Source of the DNA: a virus
IMG/VR virus record: IMGVR_UViG_3300044946_000016
Span: 1-46,776 of that record
Reading direction: 5' to 3' (one strand)
Length of the DNA stretch: 46,776 nt
Below, piece after piece: positions 30,344 to 39,043 of the stretch. Position 1 is the stretch's first letter. Each line of letters starts with the position of its first letter. The notes beneath the pieces were generated by a model that did not search any database, was not told where the DNA came from, and saw nothing but the letters and a program-made list of their open reading frames with translations. Both the position numbers and the translations under genes were made by a program.

Positions 30344-31189
30344 ATGACAAGTTGGAGAACTACAGTATCTGGACTTGGGATGATAATCGCGGGCGTGGTG
30401 CTGCTTCTTTTGAGCAAACAGGATGCTCAAGGAATCACACTCGCAGTCGCGCTCGTGACGGGTGGCATTGGATTGATGAGTGCGCGCGACAACAAGGTTA
30501 GCAGCGAAGAGGCTGGCGCAACGCCTGAGCAAAAGCAGGCCGTCGATAAGCTGGCTCAACCTACCAAGGTTGGATTGATTCTGTTTGCGCTGTTTATTTT
30601 TAATCAGGCGCGAGCACAGGATTTTATCCAGTTATCTCATGTCATTGCAATGGAGGCGGCGGATGCGGTGACGAATCCAGTTGTGGCACCGACGAATGTT
30701 ATCCCGCCTGCTGTGACGTTGCCGAGTGGTGTCCTAAGCGTCGTCCTAAGTCATCTGGCTGATGACGCGCCTTATATTACAAATGGCACCTTCGGAGCCG
30801 ATGTAGCGGTTCTTTACAATGAGTCTAATCCTATTGGCAAAGGCAAGGTTGGATTCTTTGGTGACCTGACTGTTCCCATGAGCCAGCAAACTTCCGTTGG
30901 TCTTGGTGCTGGCACAATGACACATCGGAGTTTTCTTACTCCGGTTACATTTACAGCCGGAACCACCTTAACTAATCTTCCGGCAGCTATTGGCAAGGTC
31001 TATTCCTTTGTTTCAGATGGTGTTTTATACGATTTCACCGGCAAACAAGTTGGGAATTGGGCCGCTGCCGGATTCTTCAAGAACTGGACGATTAATTCAA
31101 AAGTGAACATCGGCTTGAAGTTTGGTGCTTACGATGACAGCGTTATTCCTGGCATCGGATATTTTGGAGCGATCACTGGGACGTTCTAA
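30344..31189 (+). CDS. Holin-like segment fused to signal peptide and beta-barrel-like domain (281 aa)
   Basis: Residues 8-24 and 30-46 are two membrane helices with the turn and GIGLMSARDNKVSSE ending of small phage holin-like proteins. Residues 74-91 (TKVGLILFALFIFNQARA) form a signal-like segment ending ARA-Q. The last 190 residues alternate polar and hydrophobic positions in beta-strand style (NWAAAGFF, SKVNIGLKFGAY) and end in Phe, like an outer-membrane barrel. A single polypeptide with these three parts is unusual. Whether it is cleaved is not known. The start follows GAAAGGTTAAAT. Confidence 0.55.
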   Translation: MTSWRTTVSGLGMIIAGVVLLLLSKQDAQGITLAVALVTGGIGLMSARDNKVSSEEAGATPEQKQAVDKLAQPTKVGLILFALFIFNQARAQDFIQLSHVIAMEAADAVTNPVVAPTNVIPPAVTLPSGVLSVVLSHLADDAPYITNGTFGADVAVLYNESNPIGKGKVGFFGDLTVPMSQQTSVGLGAGTMTHRSFLTPVTFTAGTTLTNLPAAIGKVYSFVSDGVLYDFTGKQVGNWAAAGFFKNWTINSKVNIGLKFGAYDDSVIPGIGYFGAITGTF

Positions 31190-31211
31190 ATTGCAGTTCG
31201 CGTTTATCACT

Positions 31212-33182
31212 ATGCACGCAAGTATAAAATGGAGTTGGAGGATTCTATTCCTGCTTGCGTGCATTTCTTCTTTTGCGCAGCCTTATACGCCGCCGGTTCC
31301 AAATCATCCGATGGTGAACTATTTTCTGCAAACAGATTTGCAGGCAATGGATAATTTGGGAACGAAACATAACATTACCAATGTTCAAGAAGGTTCATTT
31401 GTCAGTTTGAATTTGGGTGGGTCAAACATAACTTCATGGTCGCAAATCGGAGGTGGCGGCTCTGGCACTGTGACCATGCTCAATGCCGACTCACTTTCAG
31501 TCGTTTCATGGGCTACTGCGACAACGACGCCGATACCGACATTTGCTAAAATGTCGGCCAGTCAGTTCGGGGTGGGGGAAGTGGACAACCTTACAATCAC
31601 AGCTGCAACCGGAGTGATTGGGGCTGGTCAGATGGGAGCGGCGATTTCAAATGCCTTGATGTCGGCAACTAATACTCTAAATGGAATGTTGACTGTCACT
31701 AGTAATTCTTACACCGCACTGAGCACGGTTGTAAGCAATGGTTTGGTGACGTGGGATAATGCGACTTTTCAACTTCTTAATACGAAGCTGACATCGATTT
31801 CAGCACTTGCTAATGGATCTGGTGTTTTATCTAACAATGGAAGTGGAACATTTAGTTATGTGATTGTTCCGCAGGGCACCGTAACAAGTGTGGCTATGGC
31901 TGCTGATACTGCCGGTGTAGTGTCTTGGGCTGGAAGCCCAATCACAGGTTCCGGCACGTTTACGCCGACATTTTCCAAAGCATCATCTTCTCAGTTTGGC
32001 GTTATGGAAGTTGACAATGCTAGTCTTAAAGCATCGGCGGGCGTTGTCAGCGCATCCGGTATATTTGCTAATGGCATAACCAATACAGGCACGCAAGGCA
32101 TAACCAATAATGGGCCATTTACAAACAACGGTTCGATTTATGATTTGAGTGAGTATGTGAGCAATAGTCTGACGTTGCCTTATATTTCCAGCGCCGGAGT
32201 GTTGGCTGTGTCTTCTGCTGGGGCTGTGACGGAAACAAGTTCCCCCGCTGTTAGCGGCGCATCGTTGACGGCCAATACGATACCTCTGGCCTCTTTTGCT
32301 CAGGGAACAAGCGGGCAAGTTATTATTGCCAACACAGGTTCGGCGGATACTTATAGCAGCACGCCCGCCATCAGTGGTGCAAATTTTACGGCTAATACAG
32401 TGCCGCTTGCGTCTCTGGCGGAAGGAACTTCTGGTCAGGTATTAGTGGCGAATACGAGTGCAGCCTCGACTTGGAGTGGCACTCCGTCCATTGCTGGTTT
32501 GATTTTGAGCGGAGGATTCACTAATACTGGTGGTAGCATGTCAAACAATGGAACTTTTTATAATGATGGTGCAATTGACACACTTACGCTTAATGCAACC
32601 AACGGCGCAACCATCGGAAGCGCAACGGCAAGCGGAAATTATTTTACAGTGGTTGGGAATGGATATAATGCGATTTCTGTTAATGCCAATGGTTCTTCGA
32701 CTTTTGTGGGAAATACAACCGTTATGGCATCTGGCGCCAATGTGCAAGAGGGGTTTTTCCTTACCACGAAACCGCCGACCGTCACGTTATGCACAACAAA
32801 CGCATTATCCGTAGTCACATCTGGAATCACAGGAAATAGTGTTTATGTATATCCCGGAAGCACTGATGGTTCAACTCAGGTTTTGTTTACGAACGGGCCT
32901 AGTTTTGCTTGGACCAATCTTCCGGGTAAAATCCTTTGCACCAATACATTTGCTTACGCTAGGCAGGGCACGAACTACGTGGTGACATTGTCCCCATTTC
33001 ACTTGACGGGTGAGGCGGCACAATCGACCTATATCTTCAACAATTTGGCATTTTCTGTGTCAAATCAAACCACTACATCATTTCTTATTGTTGGAAATGG
33101 ATTGGGGGCTGGCGGAAATACTTGGACAAATGCTCCGGCTACTGGAGTTATCGCGGGTCAATGGAGTGTTTACGGAAATTAA
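31212..33182 (+). CDS. Fibre-like exported protein (656 aa)
   Basis: From ATG 31212 the product starts with a signal peptide (residues 1-23; LLACISSFA-Q, with LLAC resembling a lipobox). The body is Ser, Thr, Gly and Asn rich and has two copies of a motif GTVT...VSW...F.K.S.SQFGV.EVDN and two copies of ANT(I/V)PLAS(F/L)A(Q/E)GTSGQV, as in tail fibres. It lies in the tail region, so it is likely a fibre or host-surface protein. Its position in the virion is not proven. Confidence 0.55.
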   Translation: MHASIKWSWRILFLLACISSFAQPYTPPVPNHPMVNYFLQTDLQAMDNLGTKHNITNVQEGSFVSLNLGGSNITSWSQIGGGGSGTVTMLNADSLSVVSWATATTTPIPTFAKMSASQFGVGEVDNLTITAATGVIGAGQMGAAISNALMSATNTLNGMLTVTSNSYTALSTVVSNGLVTWDNATFQLLNTKLTSISALANGSGVLSNNGSGTFSYVIVPQGTVTSVAMAADTAGVVSWAGSPITGSGTFTPTFSKASSSQFGVMEVDNASLKASAGVVSASGIFANGITNTGTQGITNNGPFTNNGSIYDLSEYVSNSLTLPYISSAGVLAVSSAGAVTETSSPAVSGASLTANTIPLASFAQGTSGQVIIANTGSADTYSSTPAISGANFTANTVPLASLAEGTSGQVLVANTSAASTWSGTPSIAGLILSGGFTNTGGSMSNNGTFYNDGAIDTLTLNATNGATIGSATASGNYFTVVGNGYNAISVNANGSSTFVGNTTVMASGANVQEGFFLTTKPPTVTLCTTNALSVVTSGITGNSVYVYPGSTDGSTQVLFTNGPSFAWTNLPGKILCTNTFAYARQGTNYVVTLSPFHLTGEAAQSTYIFNNLAFSVSNQTTTSFLIVGNGLGAGGNTWTNAPATGVIAGQWSVYGN

Positions 33183-34184
33183 ATGATACCTCAATTCACA
33201 ATTCAAGTTTCAATAGCTCAAGGGCAATCGCAAGTGCCTATTGCGCTTGCGCAGATGCTTTCTTTTGTGCCTGCTGGAATTTGGATTGGAACAATGAGCG
33301 GAGCGGGTGGAACTGTGATTAAGGGCGATGCAGTAGGTGGAACACTGAGTCAATCAGGAGTTGTCATTAATCTTTCTGGCGCTCCTATCGACAATAATCA
33401 AGTTTTAGTTGTCACGTTTTATGGCAAGCAGCAAGCGCAAGTTGCACAGCCAGTAGTCAATACAAACGGATTGACGACTTTGATTGTGCCTGGATTTGAA
33501 GTGGAATTTATTCTTGTGCAAGGCGTGGATTCTTATGAAGTTGAATTGCCGACAAATCTCAACTTCATTCCTGTTTGCGCAAGGGCTTGGACAACTAATA
33601 CAGTCAGCGGCTCGGTGATTGAGGCTACATCAGATGCGACGACACTAACTCCCGCTGGAGTGCTCGTTAATTTCAGTGGAATGACGATAGACGGTAATCA
33701 GGTTCTTCATGTCATTTTCTTCAAGCAAATCGCATTCCAACCTGTTTATACGCCGCCTGTGTCGATTGCGCCGACGGTTCCGACAATCATTCACAAGCAA
33801 AAGCGCGGAAGCTTCACAGATAGATTGCACGCTTATGGATATGAGAATGAGTTGAGGATAAGCGGTGAAGCAATCTTAGTGCAGAACAATCCGACAATGG
33901 CCCTTGTCAATACTTCACCCAACTATCTTGAAATGTTGGAGTCTGGTTACTTGGATAAAGAGCCGGTTGCATTTGAGATTTACAAAGGCAACCCGGATGA
34001 CACGCGGGTATTTTATGTTGACGGATTGCAGGTGCCTTCCAACTTGCGCGGATTCAGGCCGCAAAAGAACCGTCAGATTGTCTATGATGGCAAGGCACGA
34101 AAGATGATGACGATTCACGATGCGTCGGACAGGTGGATTATTACCACGATTCTTGACAACGTGAAAGTGCCGGTGTTGACGTGA
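33183..34184 (+). CDS. Virion protein with internal duplication (333 aa)
   Basis: Two related beta modules follow each other: FVPAGIWIGTMSGAGGTVI ... NLSGAPIDNNQVL.V.FYGKQ and FIPVCARAWTTNTVSGSVI ... NFSGMTIDGNQVLHVIFFKQ. After them comes a domain with HKQKRGSFTDRLHAYGYENEL and a C-terminal DGLQVPSNLRGFRPQKNRQIV part. This suggests a virion or baseplate component. Start codon follows the preceding TAA directly. Confidence 0.5.
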   Translation: MIPQFTIQVSIAQGQSQVPIALAQMLSFVPAGIWIGTMSGAGGTVIKGDAVGGTLSQSGVVINLSGAPIDNNQVLVVTFYGKQQAQVAQPVVNTNGLTTLIVPGFEVEFILVQGVDSYEVELPTNLNFIPVCARAWTTNTVSGSVIEATSDATTLTPAGVLVNFSGMTIDGNQVLHVIFFKQIAFQPVYTPPVSIAPTVPTIIHKQKRGSFTDRLHAYGYENELRISGEAILVQNNPTMALVNTSPNYLEMLESGYLDKEPVAFEIYKGNPDDTRVFYVDGLQVPSNLRGFRPQKNRQIVYDGKARKMMTIHDASDRWIITTILDNVKVPVLT

Positions 34185-34981
34185 TAAAAATAAACGACAT
34201 AGACACCAGCCGATGCTTTCGCATGATGGATGATCTTGCGCGAGAGTTGGGGCTTGCTGCGCCTGAGATGCTCAAGAATGAGACTCGATTGTTGTCTTTG
34301 GAATTGATTCGCCGGACGCCGCCAAATACAAAAGACCAAGGCGAAAAGGCCATCAAACGCGATTTGTCAAAACTATTCAACGGAGTTGACATTGGTTTTC
34401 TTGATCGAGTCGGTTCTGATTTTGGAACTGGGCCAATAGGTCATTGGATTACATTCACGAACGGCACGCGGATGTTTCTGCAATGGAACAAACTTGACCC
34501 AACTGGAACCGGGATGAGCGCATTTCATCGGCACAATCGGGACTTTAAAGGTCATGTCAGCGGATTAGTGCAGCGAATTGATTTCAATAACAAAACATGG
34601 AACGCAAGATATGTTGTCAGTAAGGAGGATTTGGACGCCTATAGAACTACAGTGGTCAATCGTGCCGGATTCCTTAAGTCTGGTTGGTTGCCAGGTTTGA
34701 TTGGCTCATCCGGCGGCACTCGCGGAGTGGGTGGATGGATAACACGGCATTTGAATAAAAAATGGGGAACATTCAGGGCTGATTTGAATAATCCGCAGAA
34801 AGCTCAAATTACAATCAGCAATGGTGCGCCTGGCGTCAGGTTGACTCAGCATATTGTCGATGGCGCAATCAAGACGCGCCAACGCGCATTGGAAAGACGA
34901 TTGCGCCGTGCGCTGTCTGGAATTATTGATGACGTGACGATGGGCAGAAGAATCCGAAAAATCAACACCGTCACAACCTGA
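34181..34981 (+). CDS. Tail-completion-like protein (266 aa)
   Basis: A GTG at 34181 overlaps the previous stop (GTGA). The protein has an N-terminal helix (MMDDLARELGLAAPEML), SLELIRRTPP typical of HK97 gp10-like tail completion proteins, a beta-rich middle and a basic C-terminal helix (RQRALERRLRRAL). Family assignment is tentative, based on the R(T/S)P motif and length. It is followed by the putative tail terminator. Confidence 0.5.
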   Translation: MIKINDIDTSRCFRMMDDLARELGLAAPEMLKNETRLLSLELIRRTPPNTKDQGEKAIKRDLSKLFNGVDIGFLDRVGSDFGTGPIGHWITFTNGTRMFLQWNKLDPTGTGMSAFHRHNRDFKGHVSGLVQRIDFNNKTWNARYVVSKEDLDAYRTTVVNRAGFLKSGWLPGLIGSSGGTRGVGGWITRHLNKKWGTFRADLNNPQKAQITISNGAPGVRLTQHIVDGAIKTRQRALERRLRRALSGIIDDVTMGRRIRKINTVTT

Positions 34982-34982
34982 T

Positions 34983-35519
34983 ATGCTCGCGCCGTCCTAT
35001 GATATCTTAATGGACTTGGAAGGTCAGATGGCAACTGCCTGCGCGAATGTATTCAAGCAATCTGGTTTTGATGCTCCATTGACTTTGCAATCGAGTGAAG
35101 AGGTCAAAACGCCGGAATATGCTTTTCACTTTTCCAGCAAGGGCGTAGCTGATCAACATCAACAGCTAGTGTGGAGCTACAAAGTGTATGATCATTTCAT
35201 TGGTGATTTGGATGTAATCATATTCACAACGCGCTCCGAGAACACCGCAACTGAGTTGGGTATTTATCGCAGTCGCGTGCGGCAGGTGTTTAACTTCTGG
35301 CGTGGCAAGTTTGCCGCGCAAGATGCAATTGGGAATCCGCTTTGTCCTTATTACCTCATACTTGATATTTGGGATCGAGGCTCGTCGCCTACGGTGCAGC
35401 AAGACGAGAATCAAGACAAAACAGCCATGCACTTTGAAATTAAATTTGCCATCAATCCAGATTCGTGGCCGAAAATGGAAAATCAGCAGATGTTAGTGCA
35501 AAGTCAACAATTACATTAA
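34983..35519 (+). CDS. Putative tail terminator/neck protein (178 aa)
   Basis: It lies two bases after the preceding stop, in the usual place of a tail terminator. The sequence has an N-terminal helix (DILMDLEGQMATACANVF) then a long beta region (VWSYKVYDHFIGDLDVIIFTTR) and a C-terminal HFEIKFAI strand, which suits the alpha/beta fold of terminator proteins. No specific family was recognised. Confidence 0.45.
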   Translation: MLAPSYDILMDLEGQMATACANVFKQSGFDAPLTLQSSEEVKTPEYAFHFSSKGVADQHQQLVWSYKVYDHFIGDLDVIIFTTRSENTATELGIYRSRVRQVFNFWRGKFAAQDAIGNPLCPYYLILDIWDRGSSPTVQQDENQDKTAMHFEIKFAINPDSWPKMENQQMLVQSQQLH

Positions 35520-35525
35520 AACATT

Positions 35526-36101
35526 ATGAGTTCATCTGTAGCTGGAAGCGTGAATGCTTCCATTAGTTTGCAGTTAACCAATGTGCTTACATTAGGCATA
35601 AGTTCCTTTCCGCTTGCGCTTCCCGCTTTTATTGCCGGGACACTGGCAAATGGAGTTGGTATTGGAAAAGCAAATCAACTTTATCAGGCGCAAATTTTAC
35701 TTGCCAATGGCACGCCGCAAACGCTTGATTTATATGCGTATGGCGCGGTGACGGACGCGGTTGGGAATGCGTTTGCCTTAACTAACATCAAGATGATGGC
35801 ATTTCAGAATCTTGGCGTTAGTGGAACGCCCGTCGAGACTGACACCCTCACCATTGGCGGCACTTCATCGAGTGCGGCCTTGACTTCGTTTCTACTGACG
35901 AACGCATCTGGGATTATCATTCCAGGCCCAAGCGGCACACCATCATCGCAGAACACACCTACCGCCTTGTTCTGGGCACCGGGAGATGTTGGTTGGACGG
36001 TGGGCGCATCATCAACGAATCACGAGCTTGTGTTTACTAGCAACGCAAGCGGACACACTATCTTAGTCAACATCTACATCATCGGTTCAACTGGAACTTA
36101 A
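35526..36101 (+). CDS. Tail-region virion protein (191 aa)
   Basis: The protein is Ala, Gly, Ser and Thr rich with little charge and alternating beta strands (VSGTPVETDTLTIGGTSSS). It has the general look of tail tube or decoration proteins in this group. It is preceded by ACATTATG and its start agrees with this. No family match. Its neighbours are the tail terminator and the next small virion protein. Confidence 0.45.
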   Translation: MSSSVAGSVNASISLQLTNVLTLGISSFPLALPAFIAGTLANGVGIGKANQLYQAQILLANGTPQTLDLYAYGAVTDAVGNAFALTNIKMMAFQNLGVSGTPVETDTLTIGGTSSSAALTSFLLTNASGIIIPGPSGTPSSQNTPTALFWAPGDVGWTVGASSTNHELVFTSNASGHTILVNIYIIGSTGT

Positions 36102-36104
36102 TAT

Positions 36105-36557
36105 ATGACACCATCAGCATCAACTCAGCAAGTCATCAACGATGGCCAGATTCAGTATGGCTCGATGACGATTCAGATAGTTTATTCTGTATCACCTGGC
36201 TCTACTGCTATTAGTGCATTCGCTACTGTGCGCGGCACTTACATCTTGGAAGACTTCACCGTGAATCGCCCAACTAAGCTGTTGCGTCAGCGTGATGAAA
36301 TCGGCGCGCCTCGCGGTCAGGTGTTGGTTAGTGACTTCACGGACGGAACCGCGACGTTGCAACTGAACGATTCCGCAGCTAATAATCCACAAAAGGGAGA
36401 CGTGTTTTCCCTCACGCTCGAAACTGAAATCGGCATTGAGTATTGGATTATCGGCGCGCTGGGTGCGCCATATAAGCAGGAGGATTATTGGAAACGCACG
36501 TTGACGTTGCATAAGGCGGTGAATCCGACTGTGGTTCCGAACTTCACTCCAAAATAA
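36105..36557 (+). CDS. Tail-region virion protein (150 aa)
   Basis: The body has beta strands and a segment with RPTKLLRQRDEIGAPRGQVLV, SDFTDGTATLQL and TLETEIGIEYWIIG, plausible for a tail component that binds the tube. No recognised family. It begins ATATATG directly after the previous stop. Confidence 0.45.
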   Translation: MTPSASTQQVINDGQIQYGSMTIQIVYSVSPGSTAISAFATVRGTYILEDFTVNRPTKLLRQRDEIGAPRGQVLVSDFTDGTATLQLNDSAANNPQKGDVFSLTLETEIGIEYWIIGALGAPYKQEDYWKRTLTLHKAVNPTVVPNFTPK

Positions 36558-36579
36558 CAACAAACAAGAAAGGTAATTC

Positions 36580-36816
36580 ATGCACTACAAAAATGGCCGT
36601 GAAGCAAAAAACGGCGATAAGGTTGTTTATCTTCCAGAGGGCGGCATTCCATCCGCTGGAATTCTTTACAATGCTGTGGCTGGAAATGATTCATGTAATG
36701 GTAGGATTGCTGTTGCGACACCTAATGATCCCTATCCAGACTTGAGGTATTGTCTGCACGCTGATGATGTTGCTAAGGCAACTGTGCCGGACTCTACGCA
36801 AAGCACTACTCAGTGA
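36580..36816 (+). CDS. Small conserved phage protein (78 aa)
   Basis: The pattern MHYKNGREAKNGDKVVYLP ... NDSCNGRIAVA ... CLHADD is recognisable from small hypothetical proteins of phages, where the 'KNGDKV' turn suggests an SH3-like or Tudor-like beta fold. It follows a good GAAAGGTAATTC ribosome-binding region. It is coupled to the tail assembly chaperone gene by a GTGA overlap. Function unknown. Confidence 0.55.
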   Translation: MHYKNGREAKNGDKVVYLPEGGIPSAGILYNAVAGNDSCNGRIAVATPNDPYPDLRYCLHADDVAKATVPDSTQSTTQ

Positions 36817-37463
36817 ACCTGCTTGAGATACCAGGCTATCGCGAAGCAGTTGAAAAAGAGCGGGCGGACAGAGACGCTTCTTTTATTGACGCGCCGGAAG
36901 TGTTGAGTGGATTTTCTTTGGCTTCACTTACACTCCGGCGTTTTCTTACCTTACAGGCAATCAATCATCCATTTGTGCGCGGTGGAATTCCAACGCCGCA
37001 TGAATTGAGAGCCTTTCTCTGGTTCATGTCGCCAGAGTATAAGATTGGCGGAAGACCCTCTCGTGCATTCGCCAACGCGGCCTCAAGACTCATTCCGCCG
37101 AGCCGTAGATCGGTGGATGGGTTTTGGGGTCGTGTAAGAAAGCGCAAGGAAGATAGGACGCTGGCAAAAGTTGCTTTACTTATTGCGCAAATCAGAACTT
37201 GGCTGGATGACATCTTCAAAGAATCAGGTGGCGGCCCGCATATCAAAGGCTTTGTCAAAGAGTATTGGTCATTTGGCGTTCATGTTGTCTTTCAACTTGC
37301 GCAAGAGACAGGATGGAGCGAGCAGGCGATACTTGACATTCCGCTTAAGCGATTGTTTCAGTATCGCAAATTCCTGCGCAAGACTTTGAATCCAAAGGCT
37401 CCATTGTTTAATCCGTCGGACAGGATACTTGGGGATTGGATGAAAGAGCAGAATAAGAATTGA
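36813..37463 (+). CDS. Tail assembly chaperone
   Basis: Starts at GTG 36813 overlapping the previous stop. The segment LSGFSLASLTLRRFLTLQAINHPFVRGG followed by TPHELRAFLWFMSPEYK is the known signature of phage tail assembly chaperones, which bind the tape measure protein during tail assembly. The size, 216 residues, and position just before the tape measure gene agree. The C-terminal half is helical and charged. I did not find the -1 frameshift site used by lambda G-GT. Confidence 0.65.
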   Translation: MNLLEIPGYREAVEKERADRDASFIDAPEVLSGFSLASLTLRRFLTLQAINHPFVRGGIPTPHELRAFLWFMSPEYKIGGRPSRAFANAASRLIPPSRRSVDGFWGRVRKRKEDRTLAKVALLIAQIRTWLDDIFKESGGGPHIKGFVKEYWSFGVHVVFQLAQETGWSEQAILDIPLKRLFQYRKFLRKTLNPKAPLFNPSDRILGDWMKEQNKN

Positions 37464-37467
37464 TTTT

Positions 37468-37662
37468 ATGCCGACACTTAAAAAATTACTTGACGCAATT
37501 CTAGCTTATCAAGCAGCGGGAAATTCACTTGAAACAGATTATCAATTCAGTGTTCGTCCGATGATCGGACCAGACATTAAAAATGTCGCACCCAACGCGG
37601 TTTATATTGAAAAGCCAACCGACGCTACTGCAAAGCCGAATCTGATTTTTGTTTGGGATTGA
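37468..37662 (+). CDS. Small hypothetical protein (64 aa)
   Basis: This short gene lies between the chaperone and tape measure genes, in the place of lambda T. It has an N-terminal helix (TLKKLLDAILAYQAA) and a beta C-terminus (NAVYIEKPT, NLIFVWD). It could be a second chaperone component. No sequence evidence of frameshift fusion with the gene before it. Confidence 0.5.
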   Translation: MPTLKKLLDAILAYQAAGNSLETDYQFSVRPMIGPDIKNVAPNAVYIEKPTDATAKPNLIFVWD

Positions 37663-37663
37663 T

Positions 37664-39043
37664 ATGGGATTTGCCGATGAAATTCTAGTCCGACTTGGCT
37701 TAGATCAAACAACGCTGGGTCGTGGGCTTGCCGCGTCCAAGGCGCAGATAACAGAGTTTGCGCATAGCACGCGGGAAGGCTTCAACGACATAATGAAGGA
37801 GCTGGCCGCGCCGTTGACTGGTGTAGGCTTGATTGCCGGTGTTGAGCGCGTCTTTGGTAAAGTGGATGAAATTGAACGCACGGCTGCGGCGACGGGACTG
37901 AGCGCAGAAGCATTTCAGCGGCTTTCTTATGCGGCAAAGCAAGTCGGCATAGACAGTGACGCAATGGAAAAATCGCTTGACTTTCTTGCCAAGACATTAG
38001 GTGAGGCTGGCGGCACAGGGCCGGAAGCGCATGAGGCGGCGCAAAAGTTCGCTGAGTTTGGAATAGCGATTCGGGATTCCAGTGGTCATCTTCGCAGCAC
38101 GTCGGATTTATTGGATGAGATTTCAAACAAGATGGCGGCAATGACCGATCCTGCGCAAAAGGCTGAAATGGCAATGGAGTTACTCGGCAAGTCCGGGCAA
38201 AAACTTATTGCCATACTTGGTGAAGGTTCGAGCTCATTACATGATCGAGGCAAGGGAGCGGCGATATTTTCTGAGGAAGATATTGAGAACATCAAGCGTG
38301 CGCATACGGAAGTTGAAAGTGTAACTAACACATTGACTGTGTGGCTCGGCAAGTCAATTTCGGCCGTTGGTAAGGTCGCCGGGTTTGCTGGGGGAATGTT
38401 TACCGACAAGCATTGGGGATTGGCGGAAGGTTTCAAATCTCAAGACGATGCGTTGACGGTGGAAACATCCAAGCGCATTGTCGAGATGAAAAAAGCAACT
38501 CAAGACCGGATTGCCTATGAGCAAAAGCAGCGCGAAGCAATGGAAGATCAGTTGCATCGCATAGCGGAACGTCATCGTGCTGATAGAGCGGAAGAAGATA
38601 AAAAGGATTTAGAGGCTGAGGAAAAACAATTGACGGCTATTGCCAAGCGTCATCGAGAAGATAGACGGCAGGAAATCCAAGATGAATATTTGCAGCGTCG
38701 GCGTGAAGAAACTGCACTGGCAATCGAAGTAAAAAAGAATTCCAGTTATTACTCAACCGTTCATGAGCTTGCGCAAAACCAATCCTGGGGATGGGCTTAT
38801 CAAACAGCCAGAGACATTGAATATCGGGAGGGCCAACTAAGGCAATATGTAATGAACAATGGAGCGCGTGGTCAGGAATTTGTTCAGTATCGAGATCAAA
38901 CTCAAGCTTTGAAAGATCAACTCGAAGCGGCTGGCTACATTTCGCCCGAGCAAACAATGCAGCGCATGAACGATCATTTGGCCAACATTCTTTCCCGGCT
39001 TGACACGACAGGCGGATTGCCGGTTAGTGTCGCAATTCAATAA
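37664..39043 (+). CDS. Tape measure protein (459 aa)
   Basis: From ATG 37664 the product has an N-terminal region with TRE-like helices (LGLDQTTLGRGLAAS), the typical TMP segments AAATGLSAEAFQRLSYAAKQVG and DPAQKAEMAMELLGKSGQ, a glycine-rich hydrophobic stretch (VGKVAGFAGGMF) and a long charged coiled coil. It would set tail length. At 459 residues it is short; with the usual ratio of about 1.5 angstrom per residue the tail would be near 70 nm. The end overlaps the next ATG (TAATG). Confidence 0.75.
   Translation: MGFADEILVRLGLDQTTLGRGLAASKAQITEFAHSTREGFNDIMKELAAPLTGVGLIAGVERVFGKVDEIERTAAATGLSAEAFQRLSYAAKQVGIDSDAMEKSLDFLAKTLGEAGGTGPEAHEAAQKFAEFGIAIRDSSGHLRSTSDLLDEISNKMAAMTDPAQKAEMAMELLGKSGQKLIAILGEGSSSLHDRGKGAAIFSEEDIENIKRAHTEVESVTNTLTVWLGKSISAVGKVAGFAGGMFTDKHWGLAEGFKSQDDALTVETSKRIVEMKKATQDRIAYEQKQREAMEDQLHRIAERHRADRAEEDKKDLEAEEKQLTAIAKRHREDRRQEIQDEYLQRRREETALAIEVKKNSSYYSTVHELAQNQSWGWAYQTARDIEYREGQLRQYVMNNGARGQEFVQYRDQTQALKDQLEAAGYISPEQTMQRMNDHLANILSRLDTTGGLPVSVAIQ

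Noticed and set aside
36813-37662. Programmed -1 frameshift joining the tail chaperone and the next small gene
   Set aside because: The two frames are separated by a stop and a gap and I saw no slippery heptamer at the end of the first gene.
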